The notes: generated by a model from the letters alone, not told the origin. A DNA stretch of 64,000 nt from JBDHWG01 sp046328525 (GCA_046328525.1 JAXLWK010000003.1:1178001-1242000), one strand, 5' to 3'. Shown: positions 42,722 through 51,967, numbered from the stretch's first letter. Numbers and translations: made by a program.

Positions 42722-44253
42722 GCCTGACTCTGCTCCCGCACGCTGCCCGCCATCATCAGCCCCAACTCCTCGGCCGTCGCCGTCGGCCCATCTACGATGC
42801 CCACAATACGGCCCTCGTAGATCACGGCGATACGGTCGGACAGCGCCCGAATCTCGTCCAGGTCCTCAGAGATAAGGAGTGTCGCCGTGCCAAGGGCGCG
42901 CTGCTCCAGGAGGCGCAGGTGGATGTACTCGCTGGCGCCGATGTCCACGCCGCGCGTCGGCTGAGCGGCAATGAGCACACTCGGTTTGCGGTTCAGCTCC
43001 CGCGCCAGGATGAGCTTCTGGATGTTGCCGCCGGACAGGTTCTTGACCGGCGTCTCCAGGCTCGGCGTCTTGACTCGAAAACTCTCTACCAGGCGCGACG
43101 ACTCCTTGGCGATGGCTTTGAAGTCCATGAAGCCGCGGTGCGAGTAGGGCGGCCGGCCGTTATCCTGGAGAATCAGGTTCTCCGACACGCTGAACTCGGT
43201 GATCACGCCCTCGCGCATTCTCTCCTCGGGAATCGCCGACTGCCCGGCGGCGATGCGCTGGTTGGGCGATGCGTTCGTGACGTCGCGCCCATTCAGGACG
43301 ACACGCCCCTCGGTCACCGGCCGCAGCCCCGTCAGCACATCCCCCAGCTCGCGCTGGCCGTTGCCCGAGACACCGGCCAGGCCGACGATCTCGCCCGCGT
43401 GCACCGTCAGCGTGACGTTGCGCAGGGCGTCCGTACCCCGGTCGCCGAGCGCGGTGACGTTCTCGATCTGCAACCGCGCCTCGCCGAGCTTGGGCGACGG
43501 TCGGTCGTACTGCAACATCACCGGCCGCCCGACCATCAGCCGCGCCAGCTCCGCCTTCGTCATCTCCGCCGTCGGGAACGTCCCCACCGACCGTCCGTCG
43601 CGCAGCACCGTCACGCGCTGGCTAATCGCCAGGACTTCGTGGAGCTTGTGGGAGATGAAGATGATGGAATGGCCTTCCTGGGCCATCTGGCGGAGGGTGA
43701 CGAACAGGTCGTCCACTTCCTGCGGGGTCAGGACGGCGGTCGGCTCGTCCAGCACGAGCAGCTCCGCCCCGCGATACAGAATTTTGACGATCTCGACGCG
43801 CTGCTGCTGACCGACGGCCAGCTGCCAGACATACACATCCGGCTCTACGCTCAGCCCGTACTGCTTCGCCAGGTCGCGGATGCGCGACCCGACAGCGGCG
43901 CGGTCCAGGACGCCGCCGCGGCCCGACGGCAGGCCGAGGGTGACGTTCTCGGCGACAGTGAAGCTGGGCACGAGCTGGAAGTGCTGATGCACCATGCCGA
44001 TGCCGTTGCGGAGGGCGTCGGCGGGCGACTTGAACGTCACCGGCCGGTCATTGATGAGGATCTCGCCCGAGTCGGGCTGGTACAGCCCATACAGAATCTT
44101 CATCAACGTGCTCTTGCCGGCGCCGTTCTCCCCCAGCAGCGCGTGGACCTCGCCCGCGCTCACGTCGAAGTTAACGTGGTCGTTGGCGAGAACGCCGGGG
44201 AATTGCTTCGTGATGCCGCGTAGCTCAACCTTGCGAATTGAGGAGACTGGCAT
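42718..44253 (-). CDS. Nucleoside/simple-sugar ABC transporter ATPase with two ATPase domains
   Basis: A 511-residue fused ATPase. The N-terminal domain is canonical (LLGENGAGKST, MVHQHFQLVPSFTVAENV, LAVGQQQRVEIVKIL, LLVLDEPTAVLTPQE); the second is degenerate (LAGVSGNGQRE, LSGGNIQKLILAREL, VLIAAQPTRGVDIG). This pattern marks ATPases of BMP-type nucleoside importers. It pairs with the permeases and binding protein of the same operon. Confidence 0.9.
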   Translation of the reverse strand: MPVSSIRKVELRGITKQFPGVLANDHVNFDVSAGEVHALLGENGAGKSTLMKILYGLYQPDSGEILINDRPVTFKSPADALRNGIGMVHQHFQLVPSFTVAENVTLGLPSGRGGVLDRAAVGSRIRDLAKQYGLSVEPDVYVWQLAVGQQQRVEIVKILYRGAELLVLDEPTAVLTPQEVDDLFVTLRQMAQEGHSIIFISHKLHEVLAISQRVTVLRDGRSVGTFPTAEMTKAELARLMVGRPVMLQYDRPSPKLGEARLQIENVTALGDRGTDALRNVTLTVHAGEIVGLAGVSGNGQRELGDVLTGLRPVTEGRVVLNGRDVTNASPNQRIAAGQSAIPEERMREGVITEFSVSENLILQDNGRPPYSHRGFMDFKAIAKESSRLVESFRVKTPSLETPVKNLSGGNIQKLILARELNRKPSVLIAAQPTRGVDIGASEYIHLRLLEQRALGTATLLISEDLDEIRALSDRIAVIYEGRIVGIVDGPTATAEELGLMMAGSVREQSQA

Positions 44254-44287
44254 AGGATACCTCGCTCATCCCTCCTCCTTCCCCCTA

Positions 44288-44324
44288 CCCCCTTCCTCCC
44301 CCCACAGGTGGGGGAGGAAGGGGG
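44288..44324. repeat. C/G-rich hairpin between binding-protein and ATPase genes
   Basis: CCCCCTTCCTCCCCC and GGGGGAGGAAGGGGG pair (about 16 bp with one bulge) around ACAGGT. In a 153-base gap within the operon it may stabilise the 3' end of the binding-protein message. Confidence 0.55.
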
Positions 44325-44406
44325 TGACGAGGGTAGCGAGGCGGGGGCTGGTGGGGGGGGCCAGAAGGCGGCGCCACCACCATTTACAGCGAAACGACGG
44401 CGTTGG

Positions 44407-45579
44407 CTACTGCCCGGTGGTCTTGATGGAGCCGTCAATGATGCCCGCGATGGTCTTGTCGGCAAGCGCCTTGACCTCGGGCGGCAGGTTGAACTGCGGG
44501 TTGTTGACCATCTTCAGCCCACCGTTCTTCAGTGTCAGGGTGTAGACGCTGGTACCCAGCTTGCCCTTGCTGATGTCGTCCATCATGCCCTTGAGCGCGT
44601 AGGTCCAATCGTACACCTGGCTCGCCACGACGTTGTTCGGGGCCAGCGACGCCTGGTCCACGTCGTTGCCGAACCACAGAGCGTTCTTGTCCTTGACGAC
44701 GCTGACCGCGCCGACCATGTTCTGTGACGTGCCCGCGAGCACGTCCGCGCCCGACGCGATCTGCGTCTGCGCCGCCTGGGACGCCAGGGCAACGTCGCTG
44801 AACGAGTTGACGTAGGTCACCTGCACCTTGGCGTTCGGGTTGGTGGCCTTCGCGCCGGCCTGGAAGCCGTCGCCGGTGAGCTTGCCGTCGCCGACCGGCA
44901 GCGGGCCGATGTAGCCCAGGATGCCGCTCTTGGAGAGCTTCGCGCCCATCGTGCCCTCGACGTAGCCGCCCTGGTCAGAGGCCACAGTGTAGGCGAAGAT
45001 GTTCTTGATGCCCTTACTCTCGAAGGTGTCCACCGCCGTGCCCCAGGCGAACGACTGCTTGGGGAAGTCGGGGGCGATCTCGGCCAGCGACGCGCCGTAC
45101 TGCGAGCCGTGGGCGATGATCAGGTCGTAGCCCTTCGAGGCGTAGTCGCGGATGGCGGCGGCGGCGTCGGTCACGTTCGACATGTTCTCGGTGTACGCGA
45201 ACTCGAACTTGTCCTTGCCGAGCTGGGTCTGCATGCTCGCCACGGCGTCGTACATGCTCTGGCTGAACGAGAGGTCGTTCTTCGCGCTCGGCATGATGAG
45301 GGCGACGCGGAAGGGCTTGCCCGACGCGGCGGCCTTCGGGGCCTCGGTCGCCTTCGCCGCTGCCGGCGCCGCCGTTGGCGCCGCGGCCTTCGGAGCTTCA
45401 GTCGCCTTCGCCGCAGCCGGCGCCGCCGTTGGCGCCGCGGGCTGAGCCGCAGCCGGCGCGCTCGTCGCGGCGGCCGGGGCCTGCGCGGCAGGCGCGGCGG
45501 GGGCAGCGCCGCCACCACAGGCGGCGAGCGCGAGCATCAGCACGACGGCCAATGCGATGATCCAGTATCTTGTCCTCAT
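44407..45579 (-). CDS. BMP-family ABC substrate-binding lipoprotein
   Basis: A 390-residue lipoprotein (LMLALAAC, Cys about 21) with an Ala/Pro/Lys linker and a binding domain of the basic membrane protein family: FRVALIMPSAKNDLSFSQSMYDAV, YDLIIAHGSQYGASLAEIAPDFPKQSFAW and GDGFQAGAKATNPNAKVQVTYV. BMP proteins bind purine nucleosides or related ligands. It stands between the deaminase and ATPase genes. The linker contains a 54-base tandem duplication. Confidence 0.9.
   Translation of the reverse strand: MRTRYWIIALAVVLMLALAACGGGAAPAAPAAQAPAAATSAPAAAQPAAPTAAPAAAKATEAPKAAAPTAAPAAAKATEAPKAAASGKPFRVALIMPSAKNDLSFSQSMYDAVASMQTQLGKDKFEFAYTENMSNVTDAAAAIRDYASKGYDLIIAHGSQYGASLAEIAPDFPKQSFAWGTAVDTFESKGIKNIFAYTVASDQGGYVEGTMGAKLSKSGILGYIGPLPVGDGKLTGDGFQAGAKATNPNAKVQVTYVNSFSDVALASQAAQTQIASGADVLAGTSQNMVGAVSVVKDKNALWFGNDVDQASLAPNNVVASQVYDWTYALKGMMDDISKGKLGTSVYTLTLKNGGLKMVNNPQFNLPPEVKALADKTIAGIIDGSIKTTGQ
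45332..45439 (-). repeat. 54-bp tandem duplication in the BMP lipoprotein linker
   Basis: Units 45332-45385 and 45386-45439 are nearly identical and each encodes AAPTAAPAAAKATEAPKA. They lengthen the Ala/Pro linker between lipid anchor and binding domain. Confidence 0.8.
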
Positions 45580-45632
45580 GGTTCTTCTCCTTCAGGGTTA
45601 TGGTGAGGGTGTCGGTCAATTGCGATGGAACG

Positions 45633-46106
45633 TTAGTGCCAGAAACCGGCGTGCGCCTGGCGGGCTTCCTCTTGCAGCGCCGGACCCTCCACGATGACGG
45701 GCCGCTGTCCCCTGGCGAACACCTCGCGGCAGGGCAGCGAGAAAGTCTGGTTCTCCGGGTCGTCGCCGGTCAACTCCAGCAGGCCCTCTTCGCTCATGGC
45801 GAAGACGACGCGCCCGACCTGTCCCCAGTAGATCGCGCCGGCGCACATGGCGCACGGCTCGGTGCTCGTGTACAGCGTACACGTCGCCAGAAACTCAGGC
45901 TCAAATTGGCGCGACGCCAGCCGCATCAGGTTGGTCTCGGCGTGGCCGGTGCAGTCGTGCTCCGTGGTGACGGTGTTCTCGGCTTCGAGCAGCACCACGC
46001 CGTCGCGGTCCGCGAGCAGCGCGCCGAATGGGTGGTTGCCGTGGGCGCGCGCCCCCCTGGCGATCTCGATGGCGCGGCGCAGCAGCGCCAGGTCGTTGTC
46101 GGTCAT
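45633..46106 (-). CDS. Nucleobase/nucleoside deaminase (guanine or cytosine deaminase-like)
   Basis: A 157-residue zinc deaminase with HAE (55-57) and PCAMC (84-88) zinc motifs. ARGARAHGNHPFGALLAD and the C-terminal half fit small nucleobase deaminases such as guanine deaminase, rather than tRNA-specific TadA. It lies between the permease and binding-protein genes, so it likely deaminates the imported base or nucleoside. Confidence 0.82.
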   Translation of the reverse strand: MTDNDLALLRRAIEIARGARAHGNHPFGALLADRDGVVLLEAENTVTTEHDCTGHAETNLMRLASRQFEPEFLATCTLYTSTEPCAMCAGAIYWGQVGRVVFAMSEEGLLELTGDDPENQTFSLPCREVFARGQRPVIVEGPALQEEARQAHAGFWH

Positions 46107-46128
46107 GACAGTCGTCCAGGCTCCTGTG

Positions 46129-47064
46129 TTACTCGCCGCGCTCGAATGCCTTCGTCAGGGCGGTCGGCTCGTTGATGAGGGAGCGCGCAGCGAAGATCAG
46201 GGCGACGATGGTAAGAATGTAGGGTAGCATCCCAGCCAGGTCCGACGACAGGGGAATGCCCAGGGTCTGGATCCAGAGCTGGAGCGCGTTGACCATGCTG
46301 AACAGCAGCGCGCCGAGCATGATGCGCACCGGCCGCCACGCCCCGAAGTACACCAGGGCGACGGAGATGAAGCCCAGGCCGCTCGTCAGGTTCGACTGGA
46401 ACACGTTGAGCAGCGCGATGGACAGGGACGCGCCGGCCACCCCGGCCAGTAGGCCGTCCACTGTGCCAGTCAGGTAGCGGATGCGGGCAACGCTGATGCC
46501 CAGGCTGTCGGCCGCGGCCGGCGTCTGCCCGACGGCGCGTATCTTCAGGCCGATGGACGTCTTGGTCAGGATAAACCACGATATGGGCACCAGGGCATAC
46601 GCGCCGTAGACCAGGATGTTCTGGTTGAAGAAGATCGGGCCTAGCACGGGCAGGTCGCTCAGGACGGGAATGCGCAGCGACGGAAAGCCGTTGAGGGTGC
46701 GCGGCGTCCCGACGGTCACGCGAAACAACAGGTCGCTCAGCCCAAGACCGAACATGAAGATGCCGATGCCGCTGATGCCCTGATTCGCCTTCAGCGTCAC
46801 GTTGATGAACGACGTCAGCACCCCCATGAGCGCGCCGACGATCATCCCCGCAAGGAGGCCGGCGATCAGGTTGCCCGTGGTCAGGACAACGTAGTACGCC
46901 GAGAACGCCGCCATGAGGATGATGCCCTCAAGGCCCAGGTTGAGCACGCCGCTGACCTGCCCGAACATCTCGCCAAGCGAGGCGTAGAGGTACGGCGTCG
47001 CCAGCATGATGCCCGACGCGAGGATGCCGATGAGGACCTTGGGCGCAAGTAGATCGGTAAGCAT
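46129..47064 (-). CDS. BMP-type ABC permease, second subunit
   Basis: A 311-residue membrane protein of the branched-chain/nucleoside permease family. The early helix contains LGEMFGQVSGVLNLGLEGIILMAAF, a family signature, and the segment RAVGQTPAAADSLGISVARIRY is the ATPase contact. It forms the channel with the preceding gene 10 bases upstream. Confidence 0.9.
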   Translation of the reverse strand: MLTDLLAPKVLIGILASGIMLATPYLYASLGEMFGQVSGVLNLGLEGIILMAAFSAYYVVLTTGNLIAGLLAGMIVGALMGVLTSFINVTLKANQGISGIGIFMFGLGLSDLLFRVTVGTPRTLNGFPSLRIPVLSDLPVLGPIFFNQNILVYGAYALVPISWFILTKTSIGLKIRAVGQTPAAADSLGISVARIRYLTGTVDGLLAGVAGASLSIALLNVFQSNLTSGLGFISVALVYFGAWRPVRIMLGALLFSMVNALQLWIQTLGIPLSSDLAGMLPYILTIVALIFAARSLINEPTALTKAFERGE

Positions 47065-47074
47065 GCTCCCTCCC

Positions 47075-48226
47075 CTACGCGACGTTCTGCGGATCAGATA
47101 GTACCTGATCGGCGATCTGGACGGTCTCCGGCGTGGCCTCGCCCGACGGCGGCGTCGAAGTGACGCGGCGCTGGCTCATCCGGCGTCCCCACGCCTGGGT
47201 CGCAACGACGAAGATGACGATCAGACCGTCCAGGGTAGTGACAAAGGCCGAGGGAACCTGCACCGACCGCTGCAAGCTATTCGCGCCGACGAGCAGCGAG
47301 CCGAATAGGAACGACGCCGGGATCGTACCTAACGGGTTCAGGTTGCCGAACAATGCGACGACGATGCCGTTGAAGCCGGCATTGCTCGTGAAACCCGTCG
47401 CCGAGCCGTCGGTGAAGAGGCGGTGGTTGACCCCCAGGATTTCGACCGCGCCCGCAAGACCGGCCAGCGCGCCGCTCAGGGTGATGGCAAGCACCTGGAA
47501 GCGGCTGACGCGAATACCGGCGTAGCGCGAGGCGAAGGGGTTGAAGCCGACCGCGCGGATGCGGTAGCCGATGGTCGTCCGCCACAGCAGCACGTAGACC
47601 AGGATGGCGGCCACGACCGCCAGAGCCGCCCCCAGGTGCAGGCGGGTCGGCACGAGGCGGGGCAGATCCGCCGCCACGGGCAGGCGCTGCGTCTGCGGGA
47701 TGCGGATCATGTTGTCCAGCTCGGTCGGGTCAATCAGCGCGCCGTGGAGCAGATAGGTCATGAACTGGAGCGCGATGGCGTTCAGCATGACCGTGCTCAG
47801 CACTTCGTTGACCTTGAACCGCGCCTTGAGCACACCCGCCAGCCCGCCCCACAGCGAGCCGACGAAGAAGCCCGCGACGAGCGCGGCCGGGATGAGCAGC
47901 CAGTTGGGCCACGACGGGAAGGCCAGGGCGACGACCGTGGCGCTCAGCGCGCCTAGGATGAACTGCCCCTCCCCACCGACGTTGACCATGCCGCCACGAT
48001 AAGCGATGCAGATGCCAACGCCGACAAACAGCAGGGGCGTCATCTTGACGATCGAGTCGGCGAGGGCGTTCGGGCTGCCCCACGCGCCCTGCAACATGGC
48101 GATGTACGCCCCAATCGGATTCGCCCCCAACAAGAGGAGGATGATGCCGCCGACCAACAGCGCCAGGGCTGCCGAGAGCAACGGGATGACAATAAAGCTG
48201 AAACGGCCCAGTAAGAGGTTTTTCAT
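47075..48226 (-). CDS. BMP-type ABC permease, first subunit
   Basis: A 383-residue membrane protein with AYRGGMVNVGGEGQFILGALSA, RAVGFNPFASRYAGIRVSRF and about nine helices, the paired permease of nucleoside importers. The start at 48226 (MKNLLLGRF…, GCAGG upstream) is chosen; an open frame running 67 codons further upstream crosses the leader and has no family match. It is the first gene of the six-gene operon. Confidence 0.9.
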   Translation of the reverse strand: MKNLLLGRFSFIVIPLLSAALALLVGGIILLLLGANPIGAYIAMLQGAWGSPNALADSIVKMTPLLFVGVGICIAYRGGMVNVGGEGQFILGALSATVVALAFPSWPNWLLIPAALVAGFFVGSLWGGLAGVLKARFKVNEVLSTVMLNAIALQFMTYLLHGALIDPTELDNMIRIPQTQRLPVAADLPRLVPTRLHLGAALAVVAAILVYVLLWRTTIGYRIRAVGFNPFASRYAGIRVSRFQVLAITLSGALAGLAGAVEILGVNHRLFTDGSATGFTSNAGFNGIVVALFGNLNPLGTIPASFLFGSLLVGANSLQRSVQVPSAFVTTLDGLIVIFVVATQAWGRRMSQRRVTSTPPSGEATPETVQIADQVLSDPQNVA

Positions 48227-48331
48227 GCGAACCTGCTTCTTGGGAGCGATGTTATGGCCGCGCGTCAGCGGGCAGCCCGGGATACCCTTGTCCGTGACGA
48301 GGGGGGTATTCTCAGCGCGGAGAACATCGGC

Positions 48332-48348
48332 GCCGACTTGTAGTCGGC
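48332..48348. repeat. GCCGACT-TGT-AGTCGGC hairpin in the nucleoside operon leader
   Basis: A perfect 7-bp inverted repeat, similar in core to the palindrome at 7051-7076. It falls in the untranslated leader of the nucleoside importer operon. Confidence 0.5.
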
Positions 48349-48398
48349 AACGGACAGTAAAGGAGGGCCTGACATAGGCCTGAACTCTTAATCGGCGG

Positions 48399-48426
48399 AT
48401 TATAGGGCAGGACACGGTTTTCGTCA
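48399..48426 (-). promoter_or_regulatory. Promoter of the nucleoside importer operon
   Basis: On the minus strand TTGACG (48426-48421) and a perfect TATAAT (48404-48399) are 16 bases apart. The leader to the start codon is about 165 bases. Confidence 0.75.
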
Positions 48427-48460
48427 ACTACAGAATTGCGTCGTGGCTTGCCCTTCCTCG

Positions 48461-48490
48461 TTTGACATCGCAGCGGTTTGCGGCTACTCT
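48461..48490 (+). promoter_or_regulatory. Promoter of metX
   Basis: TTGACA (48461-48466) and TACTCT (48485-48490), 18 bases apart. It is divergent from the nucleoside operon promoter, with 34 bases between the two -35 boxes. It supports the metX start at 48529. Confidence 0.6.
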
Positions 48491-48528
48491 ATCGCGCTAA
48501 TGACGATCCCCTGCACCGAGACAATCGC

Positions 48529-49779
48529 GTGAGCAACCCGGCCCCTGCCCCCACCGATCCCCTGTCCACCCGCCGCATCGGCGCTGTCGGCGTGGTCAGC
48601 ACCCAGACCTTCGATCTGCCCGCCCCGCTCGTCCTCGAATCGGGCGCGGTTCTGTCGCCCGTCCGCATCGCCTACGAGACCTACGGCGCGCTGTCCCCCA
48701 CCCGCGACAACGTCATCCTGGTGTGTCACGCTCTCAGCGGCGACGCCCACGCCGCCGGCTGGAGCGCCGACCTGGACACGCCCACGGCGCTCGACGGCAT
48801 CGCGGCGGAGGAGCGCGGCGTCGTGGCGAAAGGCGGGCTGGGCTGGTGGGACGGCATGATTGGCCCCGGCAAGGCATTCGACACCACCAAGTTTTTTATC
48901 GTCGCGTCCAACATCATCGGCGGCTGCCGCGGCTCGACCGGCCCGTCCTCCGCCAACCCGGCCACCGGGCGGCCCTACGGCCCCGACTTCCCCGTCGTCA
49001 CCGTCGCCGACATGGTGGCTGCGCAGCGCGCCCTCCTGGACCACCTGGGCATCGAGACGCTGTTCGCCATCAGCGGCGGCTCCCTGGGCGGGATGCAGGC
49101 CATGGAGTGGGCGGTGCGGTGGCCGCACGCCGTCAAGACGTGCATTCCCATCGCCAGCACCGCCCACCTGGGCGCGCAGGGTGTCGCGTGGAACGCCATC
49201 GCCCGCAACGCCATCATGGCCGACCCGGCCTGGCAGGGCGGCCACTACTACGGCACGGGGCGCCTGCCCACCGCCGGCATCGGCGTGGCGCGCATGGTCG
49301 GCCACGTCACCTACCTGTCCGCCGAGTCCATGGCCGAGAAGTTCGGGCGGCGCTGGCAGGACCGCGAGGGGCCGTCGTATGCGCTGACAAGCGCCGACTT
49401 CGCCGTCGAGAGCTACCTGCGCCACCAGGCCGAGAAGTTCGCCCGGCGCTTCGACGCCAACAGCTACCTCTATATCTCCCGCGCCCTGACCTACTTCGAC
49501 CTGGCGCGCTCCCACGGCTTTGGCTCGCTGGAGCACGCCCTGTCCCGCGCCTACGCCCGCTTCCTGCTCATCTCGTTCTCGTCCGACTGGCTGTACCCGC
49601 CGGCCGACTCGGAGGCCATCGCCCGGGCGCTGCGCATCAACGGCCGCCACGTCGAACACCACAACCTGGACACGAGCTACGGCCACGACTCCTTCCTCCT
49701 GGAGGAGGCGCGGCAGATCCCCATCATCCGTGACTTTCTGGACCGCGCCTACGTAGCGGTTCAAGCCGGCCAGCTCTAA
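48529..49779 (+). CDS. metX: Homoserine O-acetyltransferase MetX
   Basis: A 416-residue alpha/beta-hydrolase acyltransferase with the triad about S185 (ISGGSLGGMQ), D353 (SSDWLYPP) and H386 (SYGHDSF). VCHALSGDAHAAG and DTTKFFIVASNIIGGCRGSTGPSS are MetX signatures. It activates homoserine for direct sulfhydrylation; acetyl versus succinyl specificity is not decided here. GTG at 48529 is taken as start because the longer frame from 48478 would begin inside the promoter. metY follows by 12 bases. Confidence 0.9.
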   Translation: MSNPAPAPTDPLSTRRIGAVGVVSTQTFDLPAPLVLESGAVLSPVRIAYETYGALSPTRDNVILVCHALSGDAHAAGWSADLDTPTALDGIAAEERGVVAKGGLGWWDGMIGPGKAFDTTKFFIVASNIIGGCRGSTGPSSANPATGRPYGPDFPVVTVADMVAAQRALLDHLGIETLFAISGGSLGGMQAMEWAVRWPHAVKTCIPIASTAHLGAQGVAWNAIARNAIMADPAWQGGHYYGTGRLPTAGIGVARMVGHVTYLSAESMAEKFGRRWQDREGPSYALTSADFAVESYLRHQAEKFARRFDANSYLYISRALTYFDLARSHGFGSLEHALSRAYARFLLISFSSDWLYPPADSEAIARALRINGRHVEHHNLDTSYGHDSFLLEEARQIPIIRDFLDRAYVAVQAGQL

Positions 49780-49791
49780 CGGAGACCCACC

Positions 49792-51150
49792 ATGCCTGAT
49801 TCCCACCACGACCCGGACCCCATTGCCGCCAACGGCAGCGACCACCTGTTTGGGTTCGACACCCGCAGCATCCACGCGGGCCAACGCCCCGACCCGACCA
49901 CCGGCGCCCGCGCCGTGCCCATCTACCAGACGACGAGCTACGTCTTCGAGGATACCGAGGCCGCCGCCGCGTACTTCAACCTCCAGGAATACGGCAACAC
50001 GTACTCGCGCATCATGAACCCGACGACGGCGGCGTTCGAGGAGCGCGTCGCCAACCTGGAGGGGGCCGTCGGTGGCGTCGCCTTCGCCAGCGGCCTGGCG
50101 GCGCAGGCCGCCGCCTTCTTCACGATGCTGCGCCCCGGCGACCACGTCGTCTCGTCCAGCGCCCTGTACGGCGGCTCGACGACGCAGCTCAAGCACCTGC
50201 TCGGCAAGCTCGGCGTCGGCCTGACCTTCGTGGACCCCGACGACCTGGGCGCGTGGGAAGTCGCAGCGCAGGACAACACGAAGGTGTTCTATGGCGAGAC
50301 CGTGGGCAACCCCGGCGGCAACGTCCTGGACATCGAAGCCGTCGCCGCCATCGCCCACGCCCACGGCGCGCCGCTGATGATAGACAACACCTTTGCGACG
50401 CCCTACCTCTGCCGCCCCATCGAGTGGGGCGCGGACATCGTCGTCCACTCCGCCACCAAGTTCATCGGCGGCCACGGCACAAGCATCGGCGGCATCGTCG
50501 TCGAGTCCGGGCGCTTCGACTGGTCCAATGGCCGCTTCCCTGTCGTCGCCGACCCGTCGCCCGCCTACCACGGCCTGGCGTTCCACGAAACGTTCGGCGT
50601 CTACGGCTACCTGCAGAAGCTCCGCTCCGAGACGCTGCGCGACCTGGGCGCGGCCCTTAGCCCGTTCAACGCCTTCCTCTTCCTGCTCGGCCTCGAAACC
50701 CTGGCCCTACGCATGGAGCGCCACGTCGCCAATGCCCTCGGCGTCGCCCGCTACCTGGACGGCCACCCGCTGGTGGAGCGCGTGCGCTACGCCTCTCTGG
50801 ATGACAGCCCCTACCGCAGCCTCGCCGCCAAATACCTGCCGCGCGGCGCGGGCGCGGTCTTCGCGTTCGACCTTCGCGGCGGACGGGCGGCGGGCAAGCG
50901 CTTCATCGAGGCGTTGCAGGTCTGGAGCCACCTGGCGAACGTCGGCGACGCCAAGAGCCTTGTCATTCACCCGGCCAGCACCACCCACCGCCAGCTCGAC
51001 GACGCCGAACTGGCCGCCGCCGGCATCACCGCCGGAACGATACGCCTGTCCGTCGGGCTGGAGACGCTGGACGACCTTATCTGGGACCTGGACAACGGAC
51101 TGACCGCGGCGGCGTCCAAAAGCAGCACGGCGCGTGTGGAGGCACAATGA
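49792..51150 (+). CDS. metY: O-acetylhomoserine sulfhydrylase MetY
   Basis: A 452-residue PLP enzyme of the Cys/Met metabolism family. The PLP lysine is about K223 in VVHSATKFIGGHGTSIGG, and YSRIMNPTTAAFEERVA and VLYGGSTTQLKHLL-type stretches are typical of MetY. It forms homocysteine from the acylated homoserine and sulfide. GGAG precedes the ATG. It is coupled to the CoA-binding gene by ATGA (51147-51150). Confidence 0.9.
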   Translation: MPDSHHDPDPIAANGSDHLFGFDTRSIHAGQRPDPTTGARAVPIYQTTSYVFEDTEAAAAYFNLQEYGNTYSRIMNPTTAAFEERVANLEGAVGGVAFASGLAAQAAAFFTMLRPGDHVVSSSALYGGSTTQLKHLLGKLGVGLTFVDPDDLGAWEVAAQDNTKVFYGETVGNPGGNVLDIEAVAAIAHAHGAPLMIDNTFATPYLCRPIEWGADIVVHSATKFIGGHGTSIGGIVVESGRFDWSNGRFPVVADPSPAYHGLAFHETFGVYGYLQKLRSETLRDLGAALSPFNAFLFLLGLETLALRMERHVANALGVARYLDGHPLVERVRYASLDDSPYRSLAAKYLPRGAGAVFAFDLRGGRAAGKRFIEALQVWSHLANVGDAKSLVIHPASTTHRQLDDAELAAAGITAGTIRLSVGLETLDDLIWDLDNGLTAAASKSSTARVEAQ

Positions 51151-51659
51151 CATCACCGAACAACGACCTCGTCGCGCAGCGCGACCTCGCCGCGTACCAG
51201 GACTCCCGCGTCATCCAGGAGATTCTGCACACGGCGCGCACCATCGCCATCGTCGGCCTGTCGCCCAACCCCCTGCGGGCGAGCCACTTCGTCGGCTTCT
51301 ACATGGGGCGTCACGGCTACCGCATTGTGCCGGTCAACCCGCGCGAGAAAGAGGTCCTCGGCGAGACGAGCTACGCAACCCTCAAGGACATTCCGTTCGC
51401 CGTGGATGTGGTAGATGTGTTCCGCCAGCCAGACGCCGTGCCGGCCATCGCCGAGGACGCGGTCGCCATCGGCGCCAAGGCGCTGTGGCTTCAGTACAAC
51501 GTGATCAGCTTCGAGGGCGCGGCGATTGCCGAGCGCGGCGGCCTGATGGTCGTCATGGACCGATGTCTCAAAGTGGAGCACGCGCGCCACATGGGCCGCA
51601 TGCACTGGCTCGGCTACAACACCGGCGTGATTACCTCCAGGCGGACGACGCCGAGCTAG
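51147..51659 (+). CDS. CoA-binding-domain protein
   Basis: A 170-residue Rossmann-like protein of the YccU/CoA-binding family: TIAIVGLSPNPLRASHFVGFYMGRHGYRIVPVNP, DVVDVFRQPDAVPAIAEDAVAIGAKALWLQ and VVMDRCLKVEHAR. It often follows metX-metY, as here, and may sense an acyl-CoA, but the function is not established. Confidence 0.85.
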   Translation: MTSPNNDLVAQRDLAAYQDSRVIQEILHTARTIAIVGLSPNPLRASHFVGFYMGRHGYRIVPVNPREKEVLGETSYATLKDIPFAVDVVDVFRQPDAVPAIAEDAVAIGAKALWLQYNVISFEGAAIAERGGLMVVMDRCLKVEHARHMGRMHWLGYNTGVITSRRTTPS

Positions 51660-51743
51660 GCGGCTCAATGCCGAACGGCATGCAACTTGCTTCTTGTGTT
51701 CGTAGACTGGCAGACGTTTTTACGACGAGAGGAGCAAGATGCT

Positions 51744-51947
51744 ATGAGTGACGCTGAGAGCAAGGCCCGCGAGGCGTGGGACAAGACCGCCGGTTCGGCG
51801 AAGCAGGCCGTCGGCGATGCGACCGACGACGCGGAGATGGAGAGCGAGGGCGCGGCCCAGAAGTCGAAGGGCAACGCCGAGGGCGCGTGGAATAAGACCA
51901 AGGACGCGATGGAAGATGCCAAGGACGCCCTGACCGGGAAAGGCTAA
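51744..51947 (+). CDS. CsbD-like stress protein
   Basis: A 67-residue, highly charged protein (SKAREAWDKTAGSAKQAVGDATDDAEMESEGAAQ…) with the KxxGxxKxxxG pattern of the CsbD family, induced by general stress in many bacteria; function unknown. GAGAGGAG stands before the ATG at 51744. Confidence 0.75.
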   Translation: MSDAESKAREAWDKTAGSAKQAVGDATDDAEMESEGAAQKSKGNAEGAWNKTKDAMEDAKDALTGKG

Positions 51948-51967
51948 CCACCGTCGGGTAGGTTGTT

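Noticed and set aside
48227..48427. Upstream extension of the first nucleoside permease, and a purine riboswitch in its leader
   Set aside because: The extension crosses the promoter TATAAT at 48399-48404; no purine-aptamer core was recognised in the leader.
48491..48528. A SAM riboswitch before metX
   Set aside because: The leader between the promoter and the GTG is only about 32 bases, too short for an aptamer.
48484..50586. A 700-codon open frame on the minus strand opposite metX and metY
   Set aside because: Same effect of GC-rich codon bias; both plus-strand genes have catalytic motifs and the antisense translation has none.
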